From NCBI RefSeq assembly GCF_047495875.1, contig NC_092461.1, positions 52,013,511-52,077,510 of the forward strand: a stretch of 64,000 nt of DNA, given 5' to 3'. Position 1 is the stretch's first letter, and the number at the start of each line of letters is the position of its first letter. The notes beneath the pieces are model-generated. The model had not been told where the DNA came from, searched no databases, and saw only the letters and a list, made by a program, of their open reading frames with translations. The translations under genes were made by a program, and so were the position numbers. The DNA is from Pithys albifrons albifrons (lineage: Eukaryota > Chordata > Aves > Passeriformes > Thamnophilidae). This document shows positions 52,901 to 62,500 of the stretch, piece by piece.

Positions 52901-55504
52901 CACATTTCCCTCAATTAAGACAGTTTCTGAAAAGTATTATCAGCTCACAACCTAGCATTTTTTTCAAGACTGATGGTAGTAATAGCCAGTATTGCACACC
53001 CTAGGCAAAGCTGCAAAGTTTACAGCCCTATTTTCCCAGTTCCAGTTTGCCTGAGTTGTTCACACAACACGGAACTACCTCTACTTTCAGAAAAGAAACA
53101 AAGAAATGTTACACAAAGTACACAGCAGTACCATAGAGATATTTGTCTTCCCTATATTAACAGTGTTGACATGTTGGTTTTCTTGTTGATTTTTTCAATT
53201 ACTCTAAGGTTAAAAATTAAGTGCAGCAAATCCATTAAGCCACAGCCTGTAAAAAATAAAATTAATAATTCTATAGATTGTGTTTCACCCCAACTCTCTT
53301 CATATATTAGTGTAAGGAATGAATAAAGAAGGGAATAACCTTAAGTCATTATGTGTTTTTTGTAGTTTTCCTCTCAAATAAGTGTAAGCTATGTATGAAC
53401 CCAGAGACAGAAGAAAAGCTGGCTATGACCATTACTGCACTTTCAGTATAATGATTTTCCTTCGTGTTTTAAAACTCCATAATGCCATCAAGCCACGAGC
53501 TTGTCTTCCAGAGCAGACACCATAAACAGCACGAGACAGAAAATATACCTACTAGAGACACATAGTTTTAACTTAATAGCTTAAAGCAACTTTTTAAAAA
53601 TAGTTAACATAAAAAGGAAAGCCCAAGAGAAAGGACATCTTGCATATTGCAAAAACTTGCACAAATATACATCCTTAAAGCATAACTCAGTTGTTCTTCC
53701 TAATGTGTGGGAGGCTCAAATTCAAGACTAGGGAGCTGCTGATGCTTGCATAGCCCCAGTGTTTTATTTCTGTTTCAGTAAGAAATCCTTTCTCTTATTT
53801 TTTGTAATTTATTATTACCATGCAATATATGAGCTACTGGGAACAGCACCTTCAATTAAATGATGCCAAAAGCATAACTGCCTCTCATTTTACTATTTTG
53901 AATGCTTACGTCTTTTTCTAACTAGTCCTTTTATCATTTAACAAAAATGGATATTAAAAAAGCTAACCATCTCAGCCTCTGTGCCTTCGAACCTGACTAT
54001 TCTGTTCACAGTTAGTTGTTTGCTACTGAAAACATTCTACCTGGATGCATTAACTTGACTTGTATATTAACTGTACACACAGCTGCTGGTCTCCTGAGTA
54101 TCAGGTAAACAAACCCTGGGTAGAGTAACCACAAAAACAAAGCTGTATTCTGAAGCTTTGTCAAGGAAACGGCAGCCTGTGCATTCTGGTGCATCTGTAC
54201 AGATCTGCTGCTTCCTGCTGTGTGGAACATTTAAGATTGTCCTGTTCCTTTCCATTGGTTTGCCTACCTCAGGCATGACTGCTGACCACACCCCGCTTTC
54301 TGTCCTTTACAAGCACCAGTTTGGAAAAGATGAGCCTGTTCCATTCTTTCTATACACACTTGGAAGCCTTCTCACTGCTTTTGTCAACCATCCAGGTCAA
54401 CAGTGTCCAAAGAGAAATTACTTAAGTCTTTACAAAGAGATTTGTTAAACGTTTTACTTTGGAAAGAACTAGACTCCTATGGACTAGAAAGCAGCCAAGG
54501 GGCTCTGCACGTTGTTTACAGCCCAGAAGCCGAGCAGGAAACACGGCCTGAGCTGCACTCCTGCTCCTCTTGGAGCACTTTGGATTCGACAAAGAGATGC
54601 GTGCTTTGGAAAACACAGCCTTCCTCCTGCGTTCAGGACAGACAAGGTACCGCTATTGGATGGTCCAGCTATTGGATGTCCTCTGCTTTTGCCATTTTTC
54701 CAAGGAGCCCTTGGGAGGCTTGTCTGTTCCCCAGTAGCCAAGAAGACCTGAAAACACCCGTTATTTTTAAACATCCACTTCGGTGATCCCACCCTCCAAA
54801 ATCCCGAGACAACGAAACAGAGACGTTCGGTATTTCTGAAGCAATGCAGCAGGGAAGGGGCGGGGGTGTGTGCGGGTTTCCCCGGTGGGTCGCGGAGTCT
54901 CTCTGGGGACATCCAAAGGCTTCTCTGGGGACATCCGAAAGCCTCCCTGCAGACACTCAATCCCACCTCTGTAAGCTGCCCTAGGTGACCCTGCCTTGGC
55001 AGGGGGCTGGACTAGATGACTTCCAGAGGTCCTGTCAAACCCTAGCGATTCCGTGACACTGTGTGCAGGATAACTCATCCCGGCAGGTTAAATATCCGCG
55101 CGTTTTTCCATGCTCTCGCCAGTGGCCCACGGGGGCTATTTTCGGGGCCAGGAGAAGCCCAGGGCGGCGTGGGCAGCCTAGGGAATCCATTACCCCTTCC
55201 AGGAACTCGCCAGCTTTCCTGTCGGGAGGGAAGCGCTGCCGAGCCCTGCGGGGACAGACCCTCCGCGCCTGCGGCCCCGGCACTCACCGCAGCAGCTCGG
55301 CGCAGAACTGCACCGCGGCCCCGGCACTCACCGCACCAGCTCGGCGCAGAACTGCACCGCTCCGCCGGGCGCGGCCCCGCTCCAGCCAGCAGCTGCAGCT
55401 GCCGCCGCCCTCCCGCCGCTGAGCCCCGGCGGCCGCGCCAGGCGGGGGCCGAGCCCACTGAACCCACCGCGCCGCAGCGCTGCCCGCGCCATGGAAGCCG
55501 CCAT
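34792..55504 (-). CDS. NDUFAF6: NDUFAF6, complex I assembly factor, nine coding exons
   Basis: The gene spans about 20.7 kb. Joined coding exons are 55504-55332, 51880-51781, 50892-50770, 46396-46340, 44731-44629, 41440-41307, 39494-39393, 35479-35423 and 34920-34792, giving 325 residues (human about 333). Family knowledge: NDUFAF6 is a mitochondrial protein of the squalene/phytoene synthase fold needed for early assembly of respiratory complex I around ND1; loss causes Leigh-type disease in people. The Arg/Ala-rich N-terminus fits a mitochondrial targeting peptide. Conserved blocks include [24 protein letters not shown] and [20 protein letters not shown]. Where active prenyl synthases have a second Asp-rich motif this protein reads CLRATP, as expected for a family with no shown catalysis. 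Eight introns of about 0.5-4.4 kb separate the exons; all use GT-AG except intron 2. Outside the listed repeats I see nothing in them. Confidence 0.95.
35423..35479 (-). CDS. NDUFAF6: NDUFAF6 exon 8
   Basis: A 57-base exon, phase 0 at both ends, encoding residues 265-283: [19 protein letters not shown]. The acceptor is CTTCTAG|GCT and the donor TACG|GTGGGT. Its length equals the corresponding human exon, and it is too short to be seen as a free-standing open frame. Confidence 0.95.
38081..38408 (-). mobile_element. CR1 LINE 3' fragment
   Basis: The fragment starts CATAGAATCATGGAATGG and continues with GGGTTGGAAGGGATTATC, GAATTTCTTCCTACTATC and AGGCCCCCTACGTACTGGA, the reverse complement of a CR1 3' region. 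It lies in NDUFAF6 intron 7, sense to the gene. It is of a different subfamily from the copies at 8.6, 15.7 and 41.7 kb. Confidence 0.88.
39393..39494 (-). CDS. NDUFAF6: NDUFAF6 exon 7
   Basis: A 102-base exon, phase 0 at both ends, encoding residues 231-264, from [15 protein letters not shown] to [19 protein letters not shown]. The acceptor is ATTTTAG|CAT and the donor CAT|GTGAGA. This helix-rich segment is one of the best conserved parts of the family. Confidence 0.95.
41307..41440 (-). CDS. NDUFAF6: NDUFAF6 exon 6
   Basis: The exon encodes the end of residue 186 through 230, with [20 protein letters not shown] and [11 protein letters not shown]. It starts in phase 1 (the Gly codon is split with exon 5) and ends in phase 0. 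The acceptor is AATTCTAG|GTGTG and the donor TTG|GTAAGA. This region corresponds to the helix that carries the second aspartate motif in active prenyl synthases. Confidence 0.96.
41711..42103 (-). mobile_element. CR1 LINE 3' fragment
   Basis: Close match to the copies at 8.6 and 15.7 kb from ATCATAGAATCGATTGGG to CTCCAGCTCCCTCAGC, where similarity stops. A few small changes, such as AATTTTTCCTGATCTCC, distinguish it. It lies in NDUFAF6 intron 5, about 270 bp upstream of exon 6 in transcript order. Confidence 0.92.
43027..43169 (+). mobile_element. TguSINE1-like SINE
   Basis: Second copy of the tRNA-Ile/CR1 composite, from GATTAGCTCAGTTGGTT to the terminal TGATTCTGTGAGA, containing CTTAAGAGTTGGACTCG. 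The B-box region is decayed (GAGTTTGATCCCC). It lies in NDUFAF6 intron 5, antisense to the gene. Confidence 0.9.
44629..44731 (-). CDS. NDUFAF6: NDUFAF6 exon 5
   Basis: A 103-base exon encoding residue 152 to the first base of 186: [20 protein letters not shown] then [14 protein letters not shown] and the first base of Gly. The acceptor is ATTACAG|GAG and the donor CTGG|GTAGGT. The split Gly codon is completed by exon 6, which confirms the join. Confidence 0.95.
45143..45577 (-). mobile_element. CR1 LINE 3' fragment, older
   Basis: The fragment runs from AAATCACAGACTGGTTGCGG through GAAAGAATTTCTTCCTAAGA and TGTCCTTGTGAGAAGTCCCT. The minus strand keeps a diverged 108-codon frame (45184-45510) with [20 protein letters not shown], the CR1 C-terminal motif. 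It lies in NDUFAF6 intron 4. Confidence 0.88.
46340..46396 (-). CDS. NDUFAF6: NDUFAF6 exon 4
   Basis: A 57-base exon, phase 0 at both ends, encoding residues 133-151: [19 protein letters not shown]. The acceptor is TTTTCAG|GCT and the donor AGA|GTAAGT, a full consensus donor. The sequence matches the human exon over its whole length. Confidence 0.95.
48179..48500 (+). mobile_element. partial LTR, ERVL-like
   Basis: The fragment starts TGTACTGGTTTTGGCTGGGA and shares the 5' half of the LTR at 30.1 kb, including GGGAGGGGACACA and GACCCAAACT. Similarity fades near 48500 and no LTR 3' end follows, so the copy is incomplete. It lies in NDUFAF6 intron 3, antisense to the gene. Confidence 0.72.
49225..49386 (+). 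mobile_element. CR1 LINE 3' end fragment
   Basis: The plus strand reads CATCCCTGGAAGTGTTAAAA, GGAACAACCTGGTCTAGTGG and AACCAGATGATCTGTAAGGT, the 3' untranslated end of an older CR1. It lies in NDUFAF6 intron 3. The left edge is uncertain; similarity may start a little before 49225. Confidence 0.82.
50264..50316 (-). mobile_element. CR1 tail fragment
   Basis: A piece of about 50 bp reads TCACAGAATCATAGAATCAG and TTGGAGGAGACCTCTGAGA, the terminal stretch of a CR1 in reverse orientation. The copy is cut close to its 3' end. Confidence 0.8.
50770..50892 (-). CDS. NDUFAF6: NDUFAF6 exon 3
   Basis: A 123-base exon encoding residues 92-132, with [20 protein letters not shown] and [11 protein letters not shown]. 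The acceptor is CTTTCCAG|ATTAAAG and the donor AGG|GTAAAA. The frame is fixed by the family sequence (IKDSV at the start). For it to be entered in frame, exon 2 must end at codon 91, which requires a GC donor there. Confidence 0.95.
51781..51880 (-). CDS. NDUFAF6: NDUFAF6 exon 2
   Basis: A 100-base exon encoding the end of residue 58 through 91: [20 protein letters not shown] then [13 protein letters not shown]. The acceptor is CTTTTACAG|AAAGCG. The 3' end reads CTCAG|GCAGGTATT. The nearest GT, four bases on, would shift the frame into a stop at the start of exon 3, so I place the end at a GC donor. Confidence 0.9.
54899..54944. repeat. 22-bp tandem duplication
   Basis: CTCTGGGGACATCCAAAGGC starts at 54901 and recurs at 54923 with one change (CCGAAAG). 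There are only two full copies. It lies in NDUFAF6 intron 1. Confidence 0.85.
54970..55065 (+). mobile_element. CR1 tail fragment
   Basis: The plus strand reads CTAGGTGACCCTGCCTTGGC, GGGCTGGACTAGATGACTTC and CGATTCCGTGACACTGTG, a CR1 3' end with the decayed terminal repeat. It sits just inside NDUFAF6 intron 1, about 220 bp from the second exon 1 donor copy. Confidence 0.85.
55271..55360 (-). repeat. NDUFAF6: 44-bp tandem duplication of the exon 1 donor
   Basis: GCGGCCCCGGCACTCACCGC occurs at 55271 and again 44 bases on at 55315, and each is followed by the same exon-end sequence with one substitution in the core. In transcript sense the unit carries CAGTTCTGCGCCGAGCTG, then GTGCG or CTGCG, then GTGAGTG. 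Using the distal donor without the proximal one would put TGA in frame right after Arg58. Confidence 0.9.
55332..55504 (-). CDS. NDUFAF6: NDUFAF6 exon 1 coding part
   Basis: The exon encodes residues 1-57 and two bases of 58, starting [19 protein letters not shown]. The N-terminus is rich in Arg and Ala (with a run of seven Ala) and has no acidic residue for about 50 positions, as in a mitochondrial presequence. The first ATG (55504-55502) is chosen because MAAS also opens the human protein; Met5 is an alternative. The donor is GTGCG|GTGAGTG. A second near-identical copy of this exon end and donor lies 44 bases downstream. Confidence 0.92.
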
Positions 55505-55536
55505 ACTGCCCGCCCTGGCCCCGCCCCGCGCATGGG

Positions 55537-55800
55537 CAGCCGGCAGGGGGCAGCCGGCAGGGGGCAGCCGGCAGGGGGCAGCCGGCAGGGGGCAGCCGGC
55601 AGGGGGCAGCCGGCAGGGGGCAGCCGGCAGGGGGCAGCCGGCAGGGGGCAGAGGCAGCAGCAAAGGCCAGGGGTAGTCGGCAGGGGCAGCCGACAAGGGG
55701 GCACGGGCAGCCGACAAGGGGGCACGGGCAGCCGGCAGGGGGCAGGGGTAGCCGGCAGGGTCAAAAAGCAAGGGGCAGGGGGCAGTTGGCAGGGGGTAGG
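55537..55800. repeat. NDUFAF6: 14-bp G-rich minisatellite in NDUFAF6 5' region
   Basis: Eight perfect copies of CAGCCGGCAGGGGG occupy 55537-55648. Degenerate relatives follow to about 55800, including two copies of CAGCCGACAAGGGGGCACGG. Runs of five G at regular spacing on the plus strand could fold into G-quadruplexes. The array starts 33 bases upstream of the NDUFAF6 ATG, in its 5'UTR or promoter. The long open frames across it (up to 296 codons) are by-products of a stop-free repeat. Confidence 0.93.
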
Positions 55801-55977
55801 GGCAGCCGCCCGGTCTGTGCTGCAAATGGCGCCGCCCCCGCGCGTTCCGGCGAGCCCGAGGCGGGTCCCTCCGGTCCCCGGGAAAGCAGCTGAGCGGCTG
55901 GGAAGCGCAGCAGGGAAAGGGACCTGCGGGGCGCTGGTGACAGCCGGCTAAACAGTGTGCGCCCAAGGGGCCGTGAA

Positions 55978-56521
55978 GGCCAATGGCATCCTGCCTGTAT
56001 CAGTAATAACGCGGGCAGCAGGAGCAGGGCAGTGTCTGTGCCCTGTACTGGACACTGGTGGGGCCACACCTCGAGTGCTGGGTTCAGTTCTGGGCCCCTC
56101 ACTACAAGAAGGACATTGAGGTGCTGCAGCGAGTCCAGAGAAGGGCAGTGAAGGGTCTTGAGCATTGGTCCTGTGAGAAACAGCTGAGGGAGCTGGTGTT
56201 GTTCAGCCTGGCAAGAGCAGGCTTAGGGGAGACCTTACCACTCCACAAAAGAGGTTGTAGCTGGGTGTGGTTTGGTCTCTTCTCCCAGGCAACTGACAAC
56301 AGAAAAGAGGGTACAGTCTAAAAGTGTGCCAGGGAAGGTTTAGGTTGGACAAAAGGAAGAATTTCTTCACACAAGGAGTCATTAGGCACTGAAATGGACT
56401 GCCCGGGGAGGTAGTGGTGACACCCTTAGTGCCATAGTCTAGTTGGCATGGTGGTGTTTTTCACAGATTGGGCTTGATGATCTTGGAGGTCTCTTCCAAC
56501 CTCACTGATTCTGTGATTAGG
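55978..56521 (+). mobile_element. CR1 LINE, 5'-truncated
   Basis: The plus strand starts GGCCAATGGCATCCTGCCTG, passes through GAGGTGCTGCAGCGAGTCCA and ends at CTTCCAACCTCACTGATTCT and GTGATTAG, covering the C-terminal coding part and 3' end of a CR1. The frame is broken by indels and a deletion in the middle. It abuts the NDUFAF6 CpG island on the upstream side. Confidence 0.92.
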
Positions 56522-59500
56522 TTTCTAAACCTGGTGCCCAAAAAACATGAGGAGGCTGAGTTGCAAGAGCCTCCTCACTGTGGGCAGCGTGCCATAGGAG
56601 CAGCTGCGAGACTGGGAATAGTCTCAGTGCTGGTGGGCTCTGAGGGAGTGGGGCAGAGCAGTTCTGCCCGGGCAGCAAAGCTGGCCCCAAGGCTCTGTCC
56701 TTGATAAAATATGGTGTTTAAGGTTTGCAGTAGAAGCCTTATTTCCTCCTCTTGGCTGGCAGAGGGGCTCATCACACCATACGGGCTAACTGGGCTTTTC
56801 TTTAGAAACAGAATGACTCTATTAGCTCCGTGGTCATGGATAGAGCAGCTGTGCCAGCAGATTCATACAAAAATGCCACCGTGCTTAAAAGCAGTTTCAT
56901 CTTGAAACTACACCAGCCCAACCTATTAGTAACTAGCCCAACCTAGCTGTTACTAGAAAAGACAAAACAGCTGTCTGGCTCTTCTTTCTATCCTCAGCCA
57001 TGCCATCCTCTTCCCTAGTGCGAGCTATGACCTTCATTTTATAGCACAGTCAGTTCAGTCAGGGAGTTAAACCGGCAGAAACCCATCTACTGCTCACTTT
57101 TGTTTCTCCTAAGTTCTTTTTCTGCCAGTTTGGTTGCTTGAATCAGTAAACTGCATGGTCAGCTGAGCATCAGCAAGAGCAAGGGGTTGTGGGCTGGGAT
57201 CTCCCAGTTTGTGGGCAGTAATACATGTGTTCATTAACTTAGCTGCAAGGTGAAGCTGCACAGGGAATACGGGGAGAGTTTCAAGTGGGCAGTGGTGTTC
57301 AATGGAAAAGGCATCTTTTTGGAGATGAGGGCAATGTCACAAAGACAAGAAGGAGAGGGAGGTTTGGGATCACACTTAAGTATTATTTCTTTTATTAATT
57401 AGTGGCTCTTACGGGTTTATCCTGAGTCTGCCTTCTTTCCATTTCCTCCTTTCTAAAGTTCTCTTTGTCTTGAAACTCTGAACCTTGTTTTAAACCCTTG
57501 CTATGCCTTGAGCAGGATTTATTGTTTGTCAGGGCACCCAAAGGAGGTCATTTAGCTTTGGGTGGAGGCTGAAACTGCTGTTGTTTTTTTCAGAGAGAAC
57601 CCCTAGATAAACGAATCCAGCTCTTTCAGCTGCTGCCAATTCCTGGCAGAAGGGTTACATAAACATACTCTAAACGTCAAGGGTATTATAAATAAATCTT
57701 TTAAAATATTAACTTTTTTTAGTCTCTGAATGAACAAAAATAGTGCTAAAATGATTTAAACCTGTAGCAGGAAAAACATTAAAAACATTAATACCAACCT
57801 CATTCTGATGTTAGTTTCTTATTGTTCTTATTAAACTACTTTTTTTTCTTTAAACAAATATTTCACATGCCATGTGTAGTTATTGAAAAGCTTCTTCATG
57901 ACTGTAGGTTCTAGAAAGTTAGGTTTTTGTGCCCCCAGGTCAGTGGGAGTAATGATTTGACTTAATGTTTTATTGAGCTTTTAACACTGTATATGAAAAT
58001 TTAAGGATTGTAAGAGTCATCCACAAACATTTTTTTCATTATCTCATTGTGTTAAAGAGCACATTTCATCACCTTTTTCAATATTTCCCTCAGAAGCTGA
58101 AAGATTACTACCTCCCCATCATGTGCTTCTTATTGAAGTACTTTGTCCCACCAAGTCCTCAGACAAAACTCTGAAATCCTTGGGCAGCAGTGGCTGATTT
58201 AGGCAGACATAATTCAGTTTTTACTCTAATCTGGCATTTCTAGAAAAAAAACCAAACAAGTTCTTTGCCAAGGAAATACTGGTCAGTTATAGTTGACCCT
58301 CGTTAAAAGAACATCCAGATATTATATGTCAACACAGAAATGAAAGAGACACTCAGCTGTCCCATGATGGTCAAACACAAGCTGAAGTTTAGGAGGTCTA
58401 CATATAGTCATGTGCTTGCATCAGAAAGGTCTTCATGCAGAGAAGAACAAAGGGGAAGTGGGAGACCTACCTCAGAACATCCAGTGACCAGAGGCTGGGG
58501 TGTTCACTGGGATGTTGGAGACAGTCACTGGAATCCCTCATCTCTAGCAATGACACCAGAAATATCCAAAGTGATCTGACAGGTCTTTTCTCTACGTTCA
58601 CATGGGCAAGGATATATTCTCCCTCCCTCTCATTTTCCTCTTCTGAATAATCCTGAACTCAGGATTATCAAAGTTAATGAAAAATCTGTGTGTGTTAACA
58701 ACAGTGTTTCCTGTCGAGTTCTTTGCTACAGTGAACAGGCCTATGCAGTTATCTTTACCTGAACTACTAAAAATATTCAGCCAAAAATATTTGTTTAAAG
58801 GAGTACACTAAGAAAATGTGTTTAATGGCAGTCGTTTCAGTGCTGGCCACAGAATAATACATTATTGCATATACTAATAAGCATTGGGCCACTTTAAAAT
58901 GCTGGTTTCCCATTTCCCATGGCTTAAACATCTCAGTCTTTAATTACAAAGTAGAGGAAAAGTTCCCAAAGGATGTTGCAGTGAAGGGATGTCATCTTTC
59001 TTTGCTGCAGCATTTTTTATTTTTTGTATATTTGTCTGTAGATAAATTGCTGGTAAACTTCTGTTTAGTTCTTCTTGTTGTTGTGCTTTTTCACTCCCCA
59101 GTTTCAAGCATAAATGAAGTGGTACAAGGTGCTATGCTGAAAGCAGTGGGACACAAACGGCTTGATGATTTATGGAGTGTGAGGACCACCCCATGCTTCC
59201 TTGGCTATGTGCTACAGGACTGGAGTGACCGTCCTTCAGAGCGAAAGGAAACAGCAATTTTTTCTTATCCACTGGCACCTTTGCCAGCCATGGGCATACA
59301 CCACTGCAGTCAATAGGAATTTCTGCTCATTCTCAAGCTTCCTGGGTTTTACATGGGATTCAGGTTTACTCTCATGAAACGAACAGATCAACACACTTTA
59401 TATACACCATCCATTACAGGCCAGATACTACCAACTTCCAACTACTTCTGATTCAAACTGCAGATTTGTGAAGGAAACAGTCAGTGTTCAGGACATGCAA

Positions 59501-62500
59501 CTTTTGTTAGGATAGTCTCTCATCTCTTTTTAAACAGTTGATTAAAATAGGACTTCTACAGAGAGTAGTTCAGAACATGTACATAGCTTCCGCACTCAGA
59601 TCATGCTGATTGACCCATAGTCTCTTAACTAACTCTCTCCTGGCTGTAGGTTATGACCATCTCTGACCAGGAACCTCTCCACAGCTGTGCCACGTTCTCT
59701 GATCACACAAACAGGCAGAAGCAGAACCTGGGGCCAGGTTTTCAAGTGTTTAGTGCATCCTAACTGCCCAGCTTCCACATTGAGATCAAAATAAGACCTG
59801 CAGAATTAAGAGGCCTTTTCTATTAAGCTAATGAGTTCCTTTGAAAATCCTGCTCTCTGTGGGGACAATGTAAACTCTTCAGAATTTTGTCTCCAGTTTT
59901 CCAAGACCCATCCTAAAGCCATGAGAAGAGAAGACTTTCCTGGCTGCCCTTGCACAGAAGCCCAAGTCCACACAAATGCAGTTTGGTTCCATGTTGTTGC
60001 CTGGTGAGACACACAATACAGTTAGTATTTTAATGGAATTCACAAAGCATGTACTTTTAAGATAAAGTAAAGCCAGGTCCTCCTGCTGCTGCTTTGGATG
60101 CAAATATATTTGTAATGTACTCTTGGGCTTGCCTGTATCCCTTATCTTGCACCTGTTATCATCTTTGTTATAAAAAGCTTAGGGGTAAGCTTGCCAAGTG
60201 ATAGGACCCATCTGTGCTACCTGGATAAACAGTGATAGCAAGAAACATGCAAACTGGAAAGCCACAAGTTCTTGACAGACAGGTACTAGCACTTTTTCTG
60301 TGGCTAACAAGGACAGGATCTTTGTCTTCTTTCAACAAGTTGCCAATCCTTTCTTTGAAATTCTTGTGAAGTTGTTGGGAGGCAGGTGAGAGAGAGAAAA
60401 AGAGGAAGCCGGGGGTGTGCAAACTCATTTTGGGCATGCAAATTATATCAACTGCAAATATAACAAGTATTTTAATGGAATGCACCAAGTGAATGTTTTT
60501 TCATTGGGGCTAAAATTGAGCTAAATGTTGAAGGCAGGTATATTTGTTGTGAACTCTGCTCTTGTTTGTATCTCTTTGCTTGAACACCTGAAAATCAGAC
60601 TAATGCTCAGAAGGAGGGAAGGTGAATAATGGGAAACTGCATCACAAGGACTTATCCCTGGCAATTCTAGAAAGAAGTGACAGCAGATACAGAACAGCGA
60701 GAGGGGCCTCAGGCATTTGGGCAAAGAGGCAACAACAGCAGAGAGAACAACTTGTTCCAGAACCTTATCCTGTTCTGCTGAGATTTCCACATTTCCCTGT
60801 GCTTTCCTTTTCAGAAACTTATAGGAGTGACTATTATTGAGTAACTAAAGCAAAAGATTGGCACCTGGTCTTCTGAAGTCCTGTCACTGAGTTACTGTAG
60901 CAACATGTGTTCTGTCTGCAGTGGTCACACATGAGAGAGGCTCACACTTCATGGTCCCTGGGCAGGTCATTTTGACTGACTCATATCTTTAGTGTTCAGA
61001 TCTGAGGGCCTTTTGGGTGCAGGACACATCACTACTGCACATTAGCAGGCACACAGGGTGGTATGAGACCTGCCCTATTGGGGAAAGTTCCACAGGCCTC
61101 TGTCCAGCCTTGCTACCTGAGATGGAAGGGATGAGTCCAGCAGCACTTGCTGTGGCTGGGTAAGACAGCTCCCTCTTCTGCCATTTATCCTCTGCCTTGC
61201 ACTTCCTGCACAGGCATGCTGGTGCTTGTTACTTTTGTGTGTTAGGGTGTAGACCTTTTTAGAGAGTAGAACTTATGTGTTAGAGTATAGAACTTGGCAT
61301 TATGAATGCCCTGAAAGGGAGTTTACCCAATGCCATTTCAACGAGAGACAGAATTAGGTCCCACATTCCTCTTGCTGGTTAGTATCTGCAAGAGCTAGGA
61401 AGGATCCCTCACCTGATCTGTCTGAGCCCTGTCAGTCAGTGGGGATAATTCAAAAACTGGTTATCCTGGCAGGGTCCAAGATGACTATGTCTTTTGGCAC
61501 TTGGATACATTCCACCAGGCACAAGCCAGGAACTTCTGCTGTCTTCTGCTTTTTAAAAACCTGGTGGCCTCAGGGGATCCCTTTTTATTATGGTCAATTC
61601 AGCCTAACCCCTGACCCATCCAGGAACTTTAACCAGGCTCCAAACTCCTGCAGGGTTGAGTGTGCTGCCAGGCAGCTGGGCAAAACATTACAGATTTGCT
61701 GGCAGTGCTACAGCAACCCAGGCGTCCTTGCTGCCTCCAAGGCCCTCATAACAGCTTGTAACACGGCTCAGAGAAAACTTTCCATGCAGAACAGACACTC
61801 CTAGGGTGTTGCAGGCCAGGCAGTGTGCCAGTTGCCAGGAATGACACAATGCTTTGGGAAACTTACCTGTAACCAATGATTGGCAGCAACATGTCCAAAA
61901 GTTGTAGAGCTGCAAGGACACAGACAGATTCATTCCACCTTGACTTTTACTCTCTGCCTCCCAGTAACAGCCTCCTTCCCCGCTCATTAAATGAAACTAG
62001 CCTCTTCTCCTCTCTCCTTCCTTCATCCTAGACCCTCATGGCAGGTGCTGGGCAGTCCCACTGAGAACAGGCTGCGGAGTCAGCTGCTTAGCAGGAGAAT
62101 GCCCCAAACCTTGCAAGCCTCTTTTAAAAAAAAGTTTCTTTTTGAAACCTATTGTGAAAGGGTGCAGGGGTGCCAACTCACCTGAAAAACCCTTAAATGA
62201 CTTGTCAGTTTTAGACAGTGCAGACCATAGGGAACAATTGTAGGGACAGGACTGCAGAACACAGTGTAGAGAACCTGAATTAAGCTTCTGAGACTCTGCA
62301 ACACTTGTTCTATTTGTACTCATTTTAAAATGCTTGTTTGGAGGATACTGAGTTTCCTGTGCTGGTTCCCGAGGTGCATAAGGATTGCTGATATGCCAGA
62401 GATGCTATGGTAGCCCTACTCAGCTCTGCTGAGATAATGGCACCTACAGCCATGTGCAGAAGCAGGATCTTGTGTGTCTGAAGTATTTTTCTTGACAAAA

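Larger units (their letters stand above)
55060..55960. promoter_or_regulatory. NDUFAF6: CpG island, NDUFAF6 promoter
   Basis: This GC- and CpG-rich block contains NDUFAF6 exon 1 and the DNA upstream of its start codon. I see no TATA box in the expected place. A G-rich minisatellite occupies the interval from 33 bases upstream of the ATG outward. A CR1 begins at its far edge (55978). The neighbouring human gene TP53INP1 is head-to-head with NDUFAF6, but no part of it was found to the right. Confidence 0.7.

Noticed and set aside
54403..54786. 127-codon plus-strand frame
   Set aside because: It has no recognisable domain, overlaps equally long frames on the other strand, and lies inside NDUFAF6 intron 1.
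55537..55648. CRISPR-like array
   Set aside because: The 14-bp units are contiguous without unique spacers and the genome is avian; it is a minisatellite.
55061..55966. Open frames of 229-296 codons on both strands across the NDUFAF6 CpG island
   Set aside because: They consist mainly of translated 14-bp minisatellite and GC-rich DNA with few stops. Only the last 58 codons of one minus frame are real (NDUFAF6 exon 1).
58981..59316. 111-codon plus-strand frame with a hydrophobic N-terminal stretch
   Set aside because: It looks like a signal peptide plus short domain, but I recognise no family, the surrounding DNA has no promoter or splice pattern, and this length is expected by chance in 64 kb.
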